Below, piece by piece: positions 31,007 to 39,286 of a DNA stretch of 64,000 nt; positions within the stretch are counted from its first letter, which is position 1, and each line of letters begins with the position of its first letter. The notes beneath the pieces are model-generated. The model was not told the DNA's origin and did not search any database. It was given only the letters and a program-made list of their open reading frames with translations. The DNA is from JANPLN01 sp043757265 (GTDB lineage Bacteria; Bdellovibrionota; Bdellovibrionia; Bdellovibrionales; JAGQZY01), in contig JAYUQP010000031.1 of assembly GCA_043757265.1 (NCBI GenBank), positions 1-64,000 on the forward strand. Reading direction: 5' to 3'. The translations under genes were made by a program, and so were the position numbers.

Positions 31007-33094
31007 TTAGTGGGCAATGGCGTCTGCGCGCTCTGCATCTGTTTGATCTAAATCGGAGCCAGTCGCATTTCTACAGCTATACGTGTAGGCGATGTACGAA
31101 TCTCTGTTGTCGATACAAGCGTATCTTCCAGAGCCCTCAAGCTGTACTGCCTTTGAACATGATAAACGACTGACGTTTGGGCCAACCCAATTTCCATTCG
31201 TGCTATGACAGGCGTAATTCATGTTGTCCGTAGGACTTGTAGCAATTCTGATGAGAAAATTGCGACTGTCACGTGGCGGATTTGAAAGATCATCCACCAA
31301 TTGACGAGTGCAATTGCGATTTCTGCGGTCACCCACTCGTGGTGAACGGTTTGCAAAGTTAGCAGTATAAATGTTATTACCGGCAGAGTCTTCGGTTCGA
31401 GCGATTGCGTTTTCAACACAGCTTTTGAATTGCTCTCTATCTCTTGCAAGATTAGGAGACGTCGCATTCACGCCAATTTCGCGGTCACCAGCACTTTGCC
31501 TAAGTGCTTGATAATTTGCGGCACCTAAAGTTCGTTCTAGGCCATCTCTTGTGCTCGGAAAATCTCTTTCCACTCGTGCACGAAGCTCTTGCAAATTATA
31601 ATCACCTGAATGTGTTCTGAGAGCGTCTTCTCTCGCCACACGATCCGAACAACCGTTACAATTGCTCATCCGCTCCTGAAGCATTTCTCTTTCAGTACGA
31701 AGACGATGATAATCTTGCAATAAACTTTTTGCATCCGATGCCGGCATACCAGCTCGCACTGATTCGAATGAAGGTCCTGAAAACAAACTGTTTCTCACAC
31801 GACGATTCAGTTCGGTTTCGTAAGTAGCAGCTTCATTCGTAGCAGTGCGTGGATCGTCAAGAGGCGCAGTTCCTGCCACCCTTGGTGTGGTAAGAGCTCT
31901 GCCGCCAACGTAGAATGACTGTGTGGTTGATGGTGCCGCTGCGGTTCCGCAGAAAAGCGAAGTAAACTCGGAGGTACCAATCCCAAAGTAATTTTTAAAA
32001 GCATCCGACGCACTTCCGGATGGAACGGCAGCACCGCGACTTCCAACGGCCAAAACCGCAGATTGAAGAAATTGGTCATTTCGAATATCAGCTTCAACGT
32101 CCGCACTGCTGCTTGGTAGCGTACACGCGCCAAATTTTCTCAATTGTGACTCTAAATCGAGATTGGTGCCGCAACTTTGTGCAGATAAAGAAACAAGCTT
32201 TAACCATTTTTTATTAACGTTAGAAGTATCAAACTGCTCGGACAGCATTTGTTCTGCTAAACGCTGTTCAGCAGCGCCACAACCGTCATCGACTCCAGCA
32301 ACCGCTGCCGCTGCCGCAGGAGTTGCAGCTGCCGCCGCTGCTCCTCTTGCAATACTTGGATGTAAGCGGGCGATTCGCTCCTTCGAGGAATTGCAAACAC
32401 CTCTGTATATGGCGCATTCGCCATCAAGGGCCCGCGTATCGCGTTCTACTGATGCAACAAGTGTAGCGCAACGAGCTTCCGACGAGCGAATAAACTCGCA
32501 ACGAGTAAGTTGTTCATTCAATCTGTCGATAGCAGTTTTTCCACTGGTCGTCGCGTCACTCAGTTCGATACATTTTGAAGTTGCTTCATTTTCGTTTGTT
32601 CTTGAATAGCAAAGTGTTTTACCACCCGTGTCTAAACCAAAAGCCAAAGAGCAACGCTGTTGATCGGCTGCGCAGCCGTAGATGGAAGTATCTGAAATGG
32701 CAAAAGTGTCTGGAAGAGTTCCGCAGGTGGCAGCGCGATAGGGAATACCGCCACTAAAGCAAGCCTGATCGGCGTGAGCATCGTCAAATAATATTTGATC
32801 TAACCAAGCGGTCGAACTTTTTTTGCCTTTGGATTTTTTAGAAAGATTTTCTGCGAGTTCTTGGATCTCTTGAAGATAAGCTTTTCTGTTTTTAAAATTG
32901 AGTTGGTAATAGTAGTTTGCGTCGAAGCTCACTTTCAGCTTCTTCGCATCTATTTTTACCAAATTTGCTTTTTGCTTTTTGCTTTTCGAAGCAACACCCG
33001 AAGCCTTCGCGCTTTTTGCTTCCGCAAAAAGTGGAATCTGCAGGAAAAGAATTGAAATTAAAAGCAATCGAAACATTTTAACAGGATTGAACAT
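31007..33094 (-). CDS. Large secreted Cys-rich protein of unknown function
   Basis: A 695-residue protein with a signal peptide (cleavage near 'PLFAEA') after AAAAGGAGA. A Lys-rich N-terminal segment is followed by helical regions with many scattered cysteines ('ACFSGGIPYRAATCG', 'GCAADQQRCSLAFG', 'NCNGCSDRVA', 'RNRNCTRQL', 'RYACIDNRDSYIAYTYSCRN'), an Ala-run ('GAAAAAATPAAAAAVAG') and a central domain with 'DAKSLLQDYHRLRTEREML'. It is probably periplasmic or extracellular. The 419-aa Cys-rich gene follows, and a similar style is seen at 58234-59274. Confidence 0.65.
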   Translation of the reverse strand: MFNPVKMFRLLLISILFLQIPLFAEAKSAKASGVASKSKKQKANLVKIDAKKLKVSFDANYYYQLNFKNRKAYLQEIQELAENLSKKSKGKKSSTAWLDQILFDDAHADQACFSGGIPYRAATCGTLPDTFAISDTSIYGCAADQQRCSLAFGLDTGGKTLCYSRTNENEATSKCIELSDATTSGKTAIDRLNEQLTRCEFIRSSEARCATLVASVERDTRALDGECAIYRGVCNSSKERIARLHPSIARGAAAAAATPAAAAAVAGVDDGCGAAEQRLAEQMLSEQFDTSNVNKKWLKLVSLSAQSCGTNLDLESQLRKFGACTLPSSSADVEADIRNDQFLQSAVLAVGSRGAAVPSGSASDAFKNYFGIGTSEFTSLFCGTAAAPSTTQSFYVGGRALTTPRVAGTAPLDDPRTATNEAATYETELNRRVRNSLFSGPSFESVRAGMPASDAKSLLQDYHRLRTEREMLQERMSNCNGCSDRVAREDALRTHSGDYNLQELRARVERDFPSTRDGLERTLGAANYQALRQSAGDREIGVNATSPNLARDREQFKSCVENAIARTEDSAGNNIYTANFANRSPRVGDRRNRNCTRQLVDDLSNPPRDSRNFLIRIATSPTDNMNYACHSTNGNWVGPNVSRLSCSKAVQLEGSGRYACIDNRDSYIAYTYSCRNATGSDLDQTDAERADAIAH

Positions 33095-33222
33095 AGTGTC
33101 TCCTTTTAGCCCTTATCCCTACTATCGACCGATCACTTCAATAAATATAGACGAAATGGGTCTAGTTCTTAAAAGCATCCATCATGGAAGGCTTCGCAAA
33201 CATAGATAGTGTAGCAAAGAGT

Positions 33223-33287
33223 GTCTCAGCTTGATAAAAAAAATGTGTGCTGGGCTTAAATCTCATTCTTTCGTCTCAGTCTGAGAC
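33223..33287. promoter_or_regulatory. Paired GTCTCA-N3-TGAGAC palindromes upstream of the 695-aa gene
   Basis: A perfect GTCTCA-GTC-TGAGAC at 33273-33287 and a weaker GTCTCA-GCT-TGATAA at 33223-33237, exactly 50 bp apart, 130-190 bp upstream of the minus-strand gene start at 33094. Confidence 0.5.
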
Positions 33288-33364
33288 ACTAGACCTAGGT
33301 CTTTGGCGCTCATCCAGGCGTCCGCAACTTTTAGGAAAGTGCTTATCAACCCGGGAACATGACC

Positions 33365-33427
33365 CGTCATCCTGAGTTGCGCGAAGGATCTGGATGTGCG
33401 AGATCCTTCGCTGCACTCAGGATGACG
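33365..33427. repeat. Family B inverted pair 1
   Basis: CGTCATCCTGAGTTGCGCGA... (33365-33391), a 9-bp spacer GGATGTGCG, and the inverted arm AGATCCTTCGCTGCACTCAG... (33401-33427). Together they fold into a hairpin of about 27 bp. The stretch 33095-33598 has no gene, only these repeats and the palindromes above. Confidence 0.8.
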
Positions 33428-33484
33428 GTGATGTGCGGGGATGGCGGTGATGCATGAGCTGGTCGCTATGAGCGAAGCCGCACT

Positions 33485-33547
33485 CGTCATCTTGAGCGAA
33501 GCGAAGGATCTAGGAATGCGCGATTCTTGGCTCCGCTCAGATCGACA
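33485..33547. repeat. Family B inverted pair 2 (second arm degenerate)
   Basis: CGTCATCTTGAGCGAAGCGA... (33485-33511), spacer AGGAATGCG, and a decayed arm CGATTCTTGGCTCCGCTCAG (from 33521). The same spacer length as pair 1 shows that the two-arm hairpin is the mobile or duplicated unit. Confidence 0.75.
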
Positions 33548-33598
33548 GGTGCGGCGCTTGGTGTGACAGGGCTCGAGCTCAGGACAGCGGAGGTTTTT

Positions 33599-34969
33599 TT
33601 AAAGCTGTTGGGATTTGCTCTCGAGGATAGACTCAATCACCGAAACAAATGCGGGCTCGTGAACTAGCCATTGTTGAAACGCTTGCTTGGCGCGATTGAG
33701 AATAAATTCCTTTTTAAGATCTTTCTTCATCTTCCCTGCAGCTGGAAAGAGTCCAAAGTTGATATTGGTGGGCTGAAAGTTATCTTTCTCTTCAAGAGTG
33801 ATGGCGTGAAGAATGGATCCCAGCGCGGATTCGCGCGGTGGAGGGTTGAACGGACGATCTTGCATTTTTTGATCTATAAAATGCGCCACGAGCAAACCGA
33901 TGCACGCCGATTCAAAATACCCTTCAACTCCCGTTATCTGACCGGCAAGGTAAAGTTCATTGTCATTACGACTGGAAAGGTCGGTATTGAGTCTTTTTGG
34001 AGAATTGACGTACATATTGCGATGGATACTTCCCAGTTTTAAAAACTCAGCATTTTCTAAACCTGGAATCATTTTGAAAATTCGTTTCTGCTCTGGGTAC
34101 TTCATCTTCGTTTGAAAACCCACCATGTTATAGGCCGTGCCTTCGGTGTTATCTTGTCGAAGCTGAACCACCGCATGCGCCCAAACTCCTGTGTGCGGAT
34201 TTGTAAGACCAATGGGCTTCATAGGGCCAAAGCGCAAAGTCTCGGGTCCTCGGCGAACCATTTCTTCGATGGGCATACAGCCTTCAAAAAATGGCGTGTC
34301 TTTTTCGAACTCTTTAGGTTCTACTTTTTCAGCTTTGTTAATTTCGGAGATGAACAAATCATACTGCTCTTTGCTCATCGGGCAATTGATGTAATCGCTT
34401 GTTCCTTTATCCCAACGACTGGCTTTCCAAGCTTTTTTCATGTCGATGGAGTCGGTGGAAATAATCGGCGCAATGGCATCGTAAAAATATAAAAACTGAT
34501 CGCCAAAATGCGCAAGCAATGATTGGGCAAGGGGCTCGTGCGTAAGCGGACCCGTTGCAAGCACGCAAGGGCGCGGAATTTGATCGATACACGATACGGT
34601 TTCGGATTTGCGTTCGATGCGCGGATGCTTGTCGAGAATGTCCGTTACAATTTGCGAAAACTTTTCGCGATCCATTCCCAGCGCCTGACCTGCCGGGACT
34701 TGCGATTGCCATCCGCTTTTTAAAATCAACGATCCCAGCTGTTCAGCCTCCCACTTGAGCTGACCCGGGGCCGATGCCATCGCGTAGCTGCCAAAAGAGT
34801 TCGAGCAAACTAATTCTGCAGCTTTATGAGTCTTATGCGCTGGCGTCATCGTGCCGGGACGCATTTCGTAAATAACCACGTCATATCCGCGCTCGGCGAG
34901 TTGGTAGGCGCATTCTGAGCCCGCAAGTCCAGCTCCGACGACATGAATAGTTTTACTTTTTTTGAACAT
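33599..34969 (-). CDS. trmFO: Methylenetetrahydrofolate-tRNA-(uracil-5-)-methyltransferase TrmFO
   Basis: A 456-residue flavoprotein: FAD-binding 'IHVVGAGLAGSECAYQLAERGYDVVIYEMRP', 'THKAAELVCSNSFGS' with the active-site Cys, 'LVSNS'-like and 'YLAGQITGVEGYFESACIGLLVA'. It makes ribothymidine at position 54 of tRNA using methylene-THF as carbon donor, the same folate pool as ThyA. Length is typical. It diverges from dciA with only 19 bp between start codons, so the promoters must overlap the coding regions or be shared. Confidence 0.95.
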   Translation of the reverse strand: MFKKSKTIHVVGAGLAGSECAYQLAERGYDVVIYEMRPGTMTPAHKTHKAAELVCSNSFGSYAMASAPGQLKWEAEQLGSLILKSGWQSQVPAGQALGMDREKFSQIVTDILDKHPRIERKSETVSCIDQIPRPCVLATGPLTHEPLAQSLLAHFGDQFLYFYDAIAPIISTDSIDMKKAWKASRWDKGTSDYINCPMSKEQYDLFISEINKAEKVEPKEFEKDTPFFEGCMPIEEMVRRGPETLRFGPMKPIGLTNPHTGVWAHAVVQLRQDNTEGTAYNMVGFQTKMKYPEQKRIFKMIPGLENAEFLKLGSIHRNMYVNSPKRLNTDLSSRNDNELYLAGQITGVEGYFESACIGLLVAHFIDQKMQDRPFNPPPRESALGSILHAITLEEKDNFQPTNINFGLFPAAGKMKKDLKKEFILNRAKQAFQQWLVHEPAFVSVIESILESKSQQL

Positions 34970-34988
34970 GTATTATACCTTTTGAGTC

Positions 34989-35309
34989 ATGGAAAAATCC
35001 AAAAAACGACCCTCACAAAAACCGTCTGCAGTGGTTGATGTCCTACAAAGACTTTTCGAAAATAGCAAGTCTCCGCTGGCCGATGGATTTTTGCGCTGGA
35101 AGCTGGAAAGCCAGTGGCAGCTTGTGGTCGGCGACACTCTCGCAAAGCACTCTCGCCCAGTTCAGTTTGATCGTGGAACTTTGATTGTCGAAGTGACTAA
35201 CAGCGTGTGGCTTAATGAAATTCGTTTTCTGTTGGATGATATTCGAACCAAAGTGAATCAGCACCAAGGCACCAATTGGGTTCAGAGAATTCAGTTGATC
35301 CACAAGTAA
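34989..35309 (+). CDS. dciA: DciA-like protein (DUF721)
   Basis: A 106-residue protein with the DUF721 core 'FLRWKLESQWQLVVGDTLAKHSRPVQFDRGTLIVEVTNSVWLNEIRFLL', the KH-like fold of DciA, which loads the replicative helicase DnaB in bacteria lacking DnaC/DnaI. The C-terminal extension is absent, as in short DUF721 proteins. No ribosome site is visible between it and divergent trmFO, so translation may be leaderless or start slightly downstream. Confidence 0.82.
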   Translation: MEKSKKRPSQKPSAVVDVLQRLFENSKSPLADGFLRWKLESQWQLVVGDTLAKHSRPVQFDRGTLIVEVTNSVWLNEIRFLLDDIRTKVNQHQGTNWVQRIQLIHK

Positions 35310-35310
35310 T

Positions 35311-35390
35311 CTAGCTACCGCCTTTTGCTGTCGGCCTTCGCCTCCGCGAATCTAGCTACCGCCTTTTTCTGTCGGCCTTTACCTCGGCTA
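35311..35390. repeat. Two tandem copies of a 40-bp unit
   Basis: CTAGCTACCGCCTTTTGCTG (from 35311) and CTAGCTACCGCCTTTTTCTG (from 35352), each followed by TCGGCCTT and diverging at the end. They fill the gap between the convergent dciA and L,D-transpeptidase stops. Confidence 0.75.
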
Positions 35391-36092
35391 GTTGGACAGA
35401 TGTACGAGCATCAAACTGCCATTTTTAATTTGATCAATCACCACATCGCGGTAATCGTCATCGATCGTCACACACCCCCAAGACAGCGCTTGTATTTGAT
35501 TGGCTTCGACTCCTTTGGTCCAACCATGAAATACGATGGCGCGTTCGCGAATTTTTGTATTTGTCGATGACAGACCATCGAGGCGTAGCGAGCGGCCAAA
35601 GGAACCATTATAAACTTCAGCGGTTCGCGCATAGCCTAATGAGCTTTTACGCGATCCCGGCACGTTGCCAAAAGATTCGGCGTACCCATCGCGATTGGTG
35701 TCGCTCCCCTCGCCATGTGATGTGCGGTAACGCTGAATTGAACCAGTTTTAAGATTGATGATAAATAACCGGTGATTGTTAGAGCGAGGTGCGAAATCCA
35801 CCACCGAAATATAATTTTGATTTCTAAATCTGGATTTGTTTTGATCAAAAAATAAAACAGCACTAGCTAACAGGTTCGACGGCACCAAACGGAGAGGATC
35901 TAAGTGTCCGTATCCCGCAAGCGCACGACTGGCTTTTAATTCCAATAGCTGATCTGGTTCCGGGACAACCGTGAATTCGTGTGCGATCTTTTCTTGCATA
36001 AAATTGATTTTGGACCAACTTTCGCGGTCTGGATTCTCAGCATGCACTTTAGTCCCGAAAACACAGACGAGTAGAATTATGATCGATTTCAT
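35388..36092 (-). CDS. Secreted L,D-transpeptidase catalytic-domain protein (YkuD_2 type)
   Basis: About 234 residues from the ATG at 36092 (GGGAGG upstream) with a signal peptide ('IIILLVCVFGTKVHA'). Conserved blocks 'ISVVDFAPRSNNHRLFIINL', 'YRTSHGEGSDTNRDG', 'SFGNVPGSRKSSLG', 'RAIVFHGW' and 'SWGCVTIDDDY' give the His and catalytic Cys of this wall-modifying family (usual H...S.GC). The His-to-Cys order is as in YkuD_2 proteins. It would form or exchange 3-3 peptidoglycan links or attach proteins in the periplasm. The next gene, divergent, is a deacetylase, so this pair is probably devoted to wall chemistry. Confidence 0.8.
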   Translation of the reverse strand: MKSIIILLVCVFGTKVHAENPDRESWSKINFMQEKIAHEFTVVPEPDQLLELKASRALAGYGHLDPLRLVPSNLLASAVLFFDQNKSRFRNQNYISVVDFAPRSNNHRLFIINLKTGSIQRYRTSHGEGSDTNRDGYAESFGNVPGSRKSSLGYARTAEVYNGSFGRSLRLDGLSSTNTKIRERAIVFHGWTKGVEANQIQALSWGCVTIDDDYRDVVIDQIKNGSLMLVHLSN

Positions 36093-36272
36093 GATTGCCT
36101 CCCAATGCATTTGCATGTCGGCACATTTGCCCTGGCACTAAAGCTGACGAATGGGCGCGCGAGGCGACGAACCATAAAAATTATCTTTTTGCGTAGATTT
36201 TCGATTTTTTAGTTCATTCCGCCCGCCTCTTCAGGTAAACCTCTTGCTTGTTACTTTTCTCAGGGGGAAATC

Positions 36273-37385
36273 ATGAATCGTATTGTTTTTTTCGCAGCGT
36301 TAATTTGCATTGTATTTTCAAATCAAACAGCTCAGGCAAAAGTGGCAAGGCCTCCCCAGTTTGTGATGCTCTCTTTTGACGGTTCAAAAAGTGTTTCCTT
36401 TTGGAAAGAGTCGCGCGATTTCGCAATTAACAACAATATCAATTTTACCTATTTTACGAGCGGCGTTTATTTTTTAGCCGACTCTAGTAAGAGCACTTAC
36501 AAAGAGCCACGTTACGGAGCAGGCAAGAGTGCCATCGGATTTGGCGGTAAAAAAGAGGACATCCAGCCACGATTGCAGCAAATGGTGCTGGCGATGAACG
36601 AAGGCAACGAAATGGCCTCACACGCAAACGCCCACTACGACGGCGCTGCTTACTCGGAAACCATGTGGGACAGTGAGTTTTCGCAATTTACAAACATTAT
36701 GACAAATGCGTGGAGCCATAGCGGAATTCCAAATCAAAAACCTAGCGGATGGGATGAGTACTTTCGACAAGAAATTTGGGGCTTTCGTGCGCCGCTCTTA
36801 GGAACCGGCAAAGGCCTCTGGGCATCTCTGCAAAATAACAATTACGTTTACGATGCAAGCCGTGTCGATCGCATGAATTACTGGCCGCAAAAACTAAATA
36901 ATTTGTGGAATTTTCCGTTAGCTGGGCTTACCATCGCCGGTACGGGCAAAAAAACTCTTAGTATGGACTACAATTTTTACTACGGACAATCAGGTGGCGA
37001 AGCTGGCCCCCAATCAAAACACGCTCTGTATGAGCAGCAGATGTACGATACTTATATTGGCTACTTTAACAACAACTATAACGGCAACAGAGCTCCCCTC
37101 CATATTGGTCACCATTTTTCGAAATGGAATGGAGGCGCTTACTGGAAAGCCATGATGCGCTTTACAAAAAGCGTTTGCTCGCAACCCGAAGTGCGCTGCG
37201 TGGTTTACAAAGAGCTCGTCGAATTTTTAGAAAACAACCAGTCTTCAGTTGCTTCGTTTCAAGCGGGCGACTTTGATAAAAGCCCGCGCGCTTTGCGATT
37301 TCGCGCACTGCCTGAACTCAGCGATGCGGAACTTGAAGAACTTCGCCTAAAAGCGGCAGACCACGTTCGCGCCCACGAAGATTAG
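36273..37385 (+). CDS. Secreted polysaccharide deacetylase (NodB-like)
   Basis: A 370-residue protein with a signal peptide (cleavage after 'QTAQA') and AGGGGGAAA before the ATG. NodB motif 1 is present as 'MLSFDGSKS' (one Asp instead of the usual TFDD), motif 2 as 'EMASHANAHYDG' (HxxxH), motif 3 as 'WGFRAPLLG', and the catalytic His region as 'LHIGHHFSKWNGGAYW'. It removes acetyl groups from N-acetylglucosamine polymers outside the cytoplasm. In Bdellovibrio such enzymes mark prey peptidoglycan, which makes that an attractive but unproven role. The C-terminus is acidic and helical. Confidence 0.82.
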   Translation: MNRIVFFAALICIVFSNQTAQAKVARPPQFVMLSFDGSKSVSFWKESRDFAINNNINFTYFTSGVYFLADSSKSTYKEPRYGAGKSAIGFGGKKEDIQPRLQQMVLAMNEGNEMASHANAHYDGAAYSETMWDSEFSQFTNIMTNAWSHSGIPNQKPSGWDEYFRQEIWGFRAPLLGTGKGLWASLQNNNYVYDASRVDRMNYWPQKLNNLWNFPLAGLTIAGTGKKTLSMDYNFYYGQSGGEAGPQSKHALYEQQMYDTYIGYFNNNYNGNRAPLHIGHHFSKWNGGAYWKAMMRFTKSVCSQPEVRCVVYKELVEFLENNQSSVASFQAGDFDKSPRALRFRALPELSDAELEELRLKAADHVRAHED

Positions 37386-37463
37386 GCCCCACCGGGCTGG
37401 CTCAGTTCTTGAATAGCGGTTTGTAGGGTTCGGATGAACCAACCCGCTTTTCAAAGGACGCCT

Positions 37464-37895
37464 ATGCCTAAAAACAAAATAATTCTTTTAATCTTCTCAA
37501 TTCTTATTGGTAAAACTGCTTTGGCCAATCCTATTCAAGCGGGCTTCAATGTTATCGCAACGGGTGCCATTGCAACTACCGAAAAAGGTGGACCTTCCGT
37601 GTACACACACATCGTATGTCGTAGAGGCGCCGAAGTTTGTCATTTTACAAGTTTTTACGAGGGAAAAGCCGATTCTTACGATCCTTTAGTTCCTTGGTTT
37701 TTTGACGATGATGTGACTGCTTCAAATATGACGGGTGTGTCGATCGTTTACCAAACCGGAGACATCGTCCGCAACGATCAAATCATCGGTCTTGCCCACA
37801 CAATCAATCACGATGGTCCTAGTAAGTCTGGCGTCGAATTTTTTGTACCCATCACCGTCGATCGTGAGAATCGCACAATTTTTATCGGCCAGTAA
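37464..37895 (+). CDS. Small secreted protein of unknown function
   Basis: About 143 residues from the ATG at 37464 (AAAGGACG upstream) with a signal peptide ('IILLIFSILIGKTALA'). The mature part is beta-rich with two cysteines close together ('THIVCRRGAEVCHFTSFY') and ends 'FFVPITVDRENRTIFIGQ'. It lies 78 bp after the deacetylase on the same strand and may share its transcript. Family not recognised. Confidence 0.6.
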   Translation: MPKNKIILLIFSILIGKTALANPIQAGFNVIATGAIATTEKGGPSVYTHIVCRRGAEVCHFTSFYEGKADSYDPLVPWFFDDDVTASNMTGVSIVYQTGDIVRNDQIIGLAHTINHDGPSKSGVEFFVPITVDRENRTIFIGQ

Positions 37896-38070
37896 TACAA
37901 AAGCAAACGACTTCTAGCAAAGATCAGTGAGAGACAAAAATCGTCACTATTTTTAAGCGGCAGAGCGCATTTTCGCGCTTCGCTTGTGGCGGTTCACTCA
38001 AATGGCTACGAGAATTAGGCCTTCGAATTGCAAAGCAACACATTGGACATAATTAAAATAAGGATACAAC

Positions 38071-39069
38071 ATGTACAAATTGAAAAATCAAATTGAAGGA
38101 CAAATTCAAGAGATCATTTTCTTTTCGAGTTTGCTGCTGGCATTTTCGGTTTTCATCAGCGGCCTCTCTTATCTGGTGCTTGGCAGCTCAGGCCTTGAGT
38201 TGGTCATCGGCTCGTTTGGAGCCTCTATAGATCGCGGATTCTTTTCCGCCTTCGGTTACGGATTCTTTTATTTGGCTTTCGCCGCACTCCACATGGGTTC
38301 CATTGCAAATTTTCATATCTTTAACTTCAACGACCTTAAAAGAGATTATCCAATTTTAGCCTACTCCGCCCTCGCCCACATCATCTTACTTACTTTGTTC
38401 TCGAATCTTCTATCAGTCATTCAGTTCGCTCTCGAAATTCCTACGTCCGTCAGTCTTCCATATGGAGCTGGTGGAATGGTTGGTTCATTCATCGCTAAGG
38501 GCCTTTACTCCGTAGCTGGTATCTATGGATCCATCGTCCTGCTTCTTGCTTTCAAACTAATGACAGGCCTGATTGCTGAATTCTTCGAACTCAAAGACCT
38601 CCACACATTTCTTAAGAAGGCTGCACATAGCATCAAATATTACTCTGTGCTGACAATCAAAAGTGCCAACACACAAGCATTAAAAATTATTCAGTCATTC
38701 TTCGGAGGAAACGAATTTTCCGGAATGGCCTACTCATCTTCACAAGCCACAAAGTCGTGGATTTCAAATTCAGTAAACCGCGCCAACAATCTCTTCACAG
38801 AACATTTCCACATCTACGAACGCCCTACAACCAAGCCAGCTGTCGAGATCGAAAAAATAAAAACCGCGAGCAAAATCGAATCTCGCCCAAAAGTAGTTAA
38901 AACGGCCTCCGAAAAGCTTTTAGGCACGGCAAAAGAAACTTTAAAGATACAATCAAAGATAGCCACAAAATCAACCAAACCTGTTCTTAAAGCCGCAACT
39001 GTCGTAGTCAAACCCACTCTCAAAGCCGCACCAAAGGTTCAAGTTGCGAAAAAGAAATCAAAGAAATAG
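38071..39069 (+). CDS. FtsK 4TM-like membrane protein lacking the motor, with a basic tail
   Basis: A 332-residue protein with AAGGA before the ATG. Residues 15-175 contain four membrane helices and match the pattern of the FtsK N-terminal membrane domain: 'GSSGLELVIGSFGASIDRGFFSAFGYGFFYL' and 'YGAGGMVGSFIAKGLYSVAGIYGSIVLLL' (compare the GGxxGxxLxxxLxxxxGxxG stretch of FtsK). After a linker, residues 255-332 are Lys/Ala/Pro/Val-rich ('KPVLKAATVVVKPTLKAAPK'), resembling histone-H1-type tails. There is no Walker A or gamma domain. Role unknown; septum or DNA tethering is a guess. Confidence 0.65.
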   Translation: MYKLKNQIEGQIQEIIFFSSLLLAFSVFISGLSYLVLGSSGLELVIGSFGASIDRGFFSAFGYGFFYLAFAALHMGSIANFHIFNFNDLKRDYPILAYSALAHIILLTLFSNLLSVIQFALEIPTSVSLPYGAGGMVGSFIAKGLYSVAGIYGSIVLLLAFKLMTGLIAEFFELKDLHTFLKKAAHSIKYYSVLTIKSANTQALKIIQSFFGGNEFSGMAYSSSQATKSWISNSVNRANNLFTEHFHIYERPTTKPAVEIEKIKTASKIESRPKVVKTASEKLLGTAKETLKIQSKIATKSTKPVLKAATVVVKPTLKAAPKVQVAKKKSKK

Positions 39070-39089
39070 ATTCCTGTGTGAAGTCTCTC

Positions 39090-39284
39090 TTTTAGATTAT
39101 TTGATATTTTGGGGGGATTCTCTTTTTGAAACCTCTCGTTAGCGGGACGCGATCGGCGGACCCCCAGAGAGCTTTAGCTCTCGTTTACGAGCGAAGCTCG
39201 TGATGGGGGTTGAGCCGAAACGAGCGAGGACAGGAGTCCGCGTTTTAAAAAGAGAATCCCCCCAAAATATCAAATAATCTAAAA
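39090..39284. repeat. 195-bp element with perfect 38-bp terminal inverted repeats
   Basis: Left arm 39090-39127 and right arm 39247-39284 are exact reverse complements (TTTTAGATTATTTGATATTT...). The interior has nested dyads: CGGC/GCCG, ACCCCC (about 39160) / GGGGGT (about 39206), GAGAGCTTTAGCTCTC, CGAGCGAAGCTCG and GGACAGGAGTCC. It lies between the convergent FtsK-4TM-like and glmS genes, 2 bp from the glmS stop. Possible MITE, structured RNA or bidirectional terminator. Confidence 0.85.
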
Positions 39285-39286
39285 CG

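Noticed and set aside
39070..39286. Remnant of an FtsK motor downstream of the 4TM-like gene
   Set aside because: The 217 bp hold only the inverted-repeat element; no motor motif in any frame, and the basic tail is a continuous reading frame.
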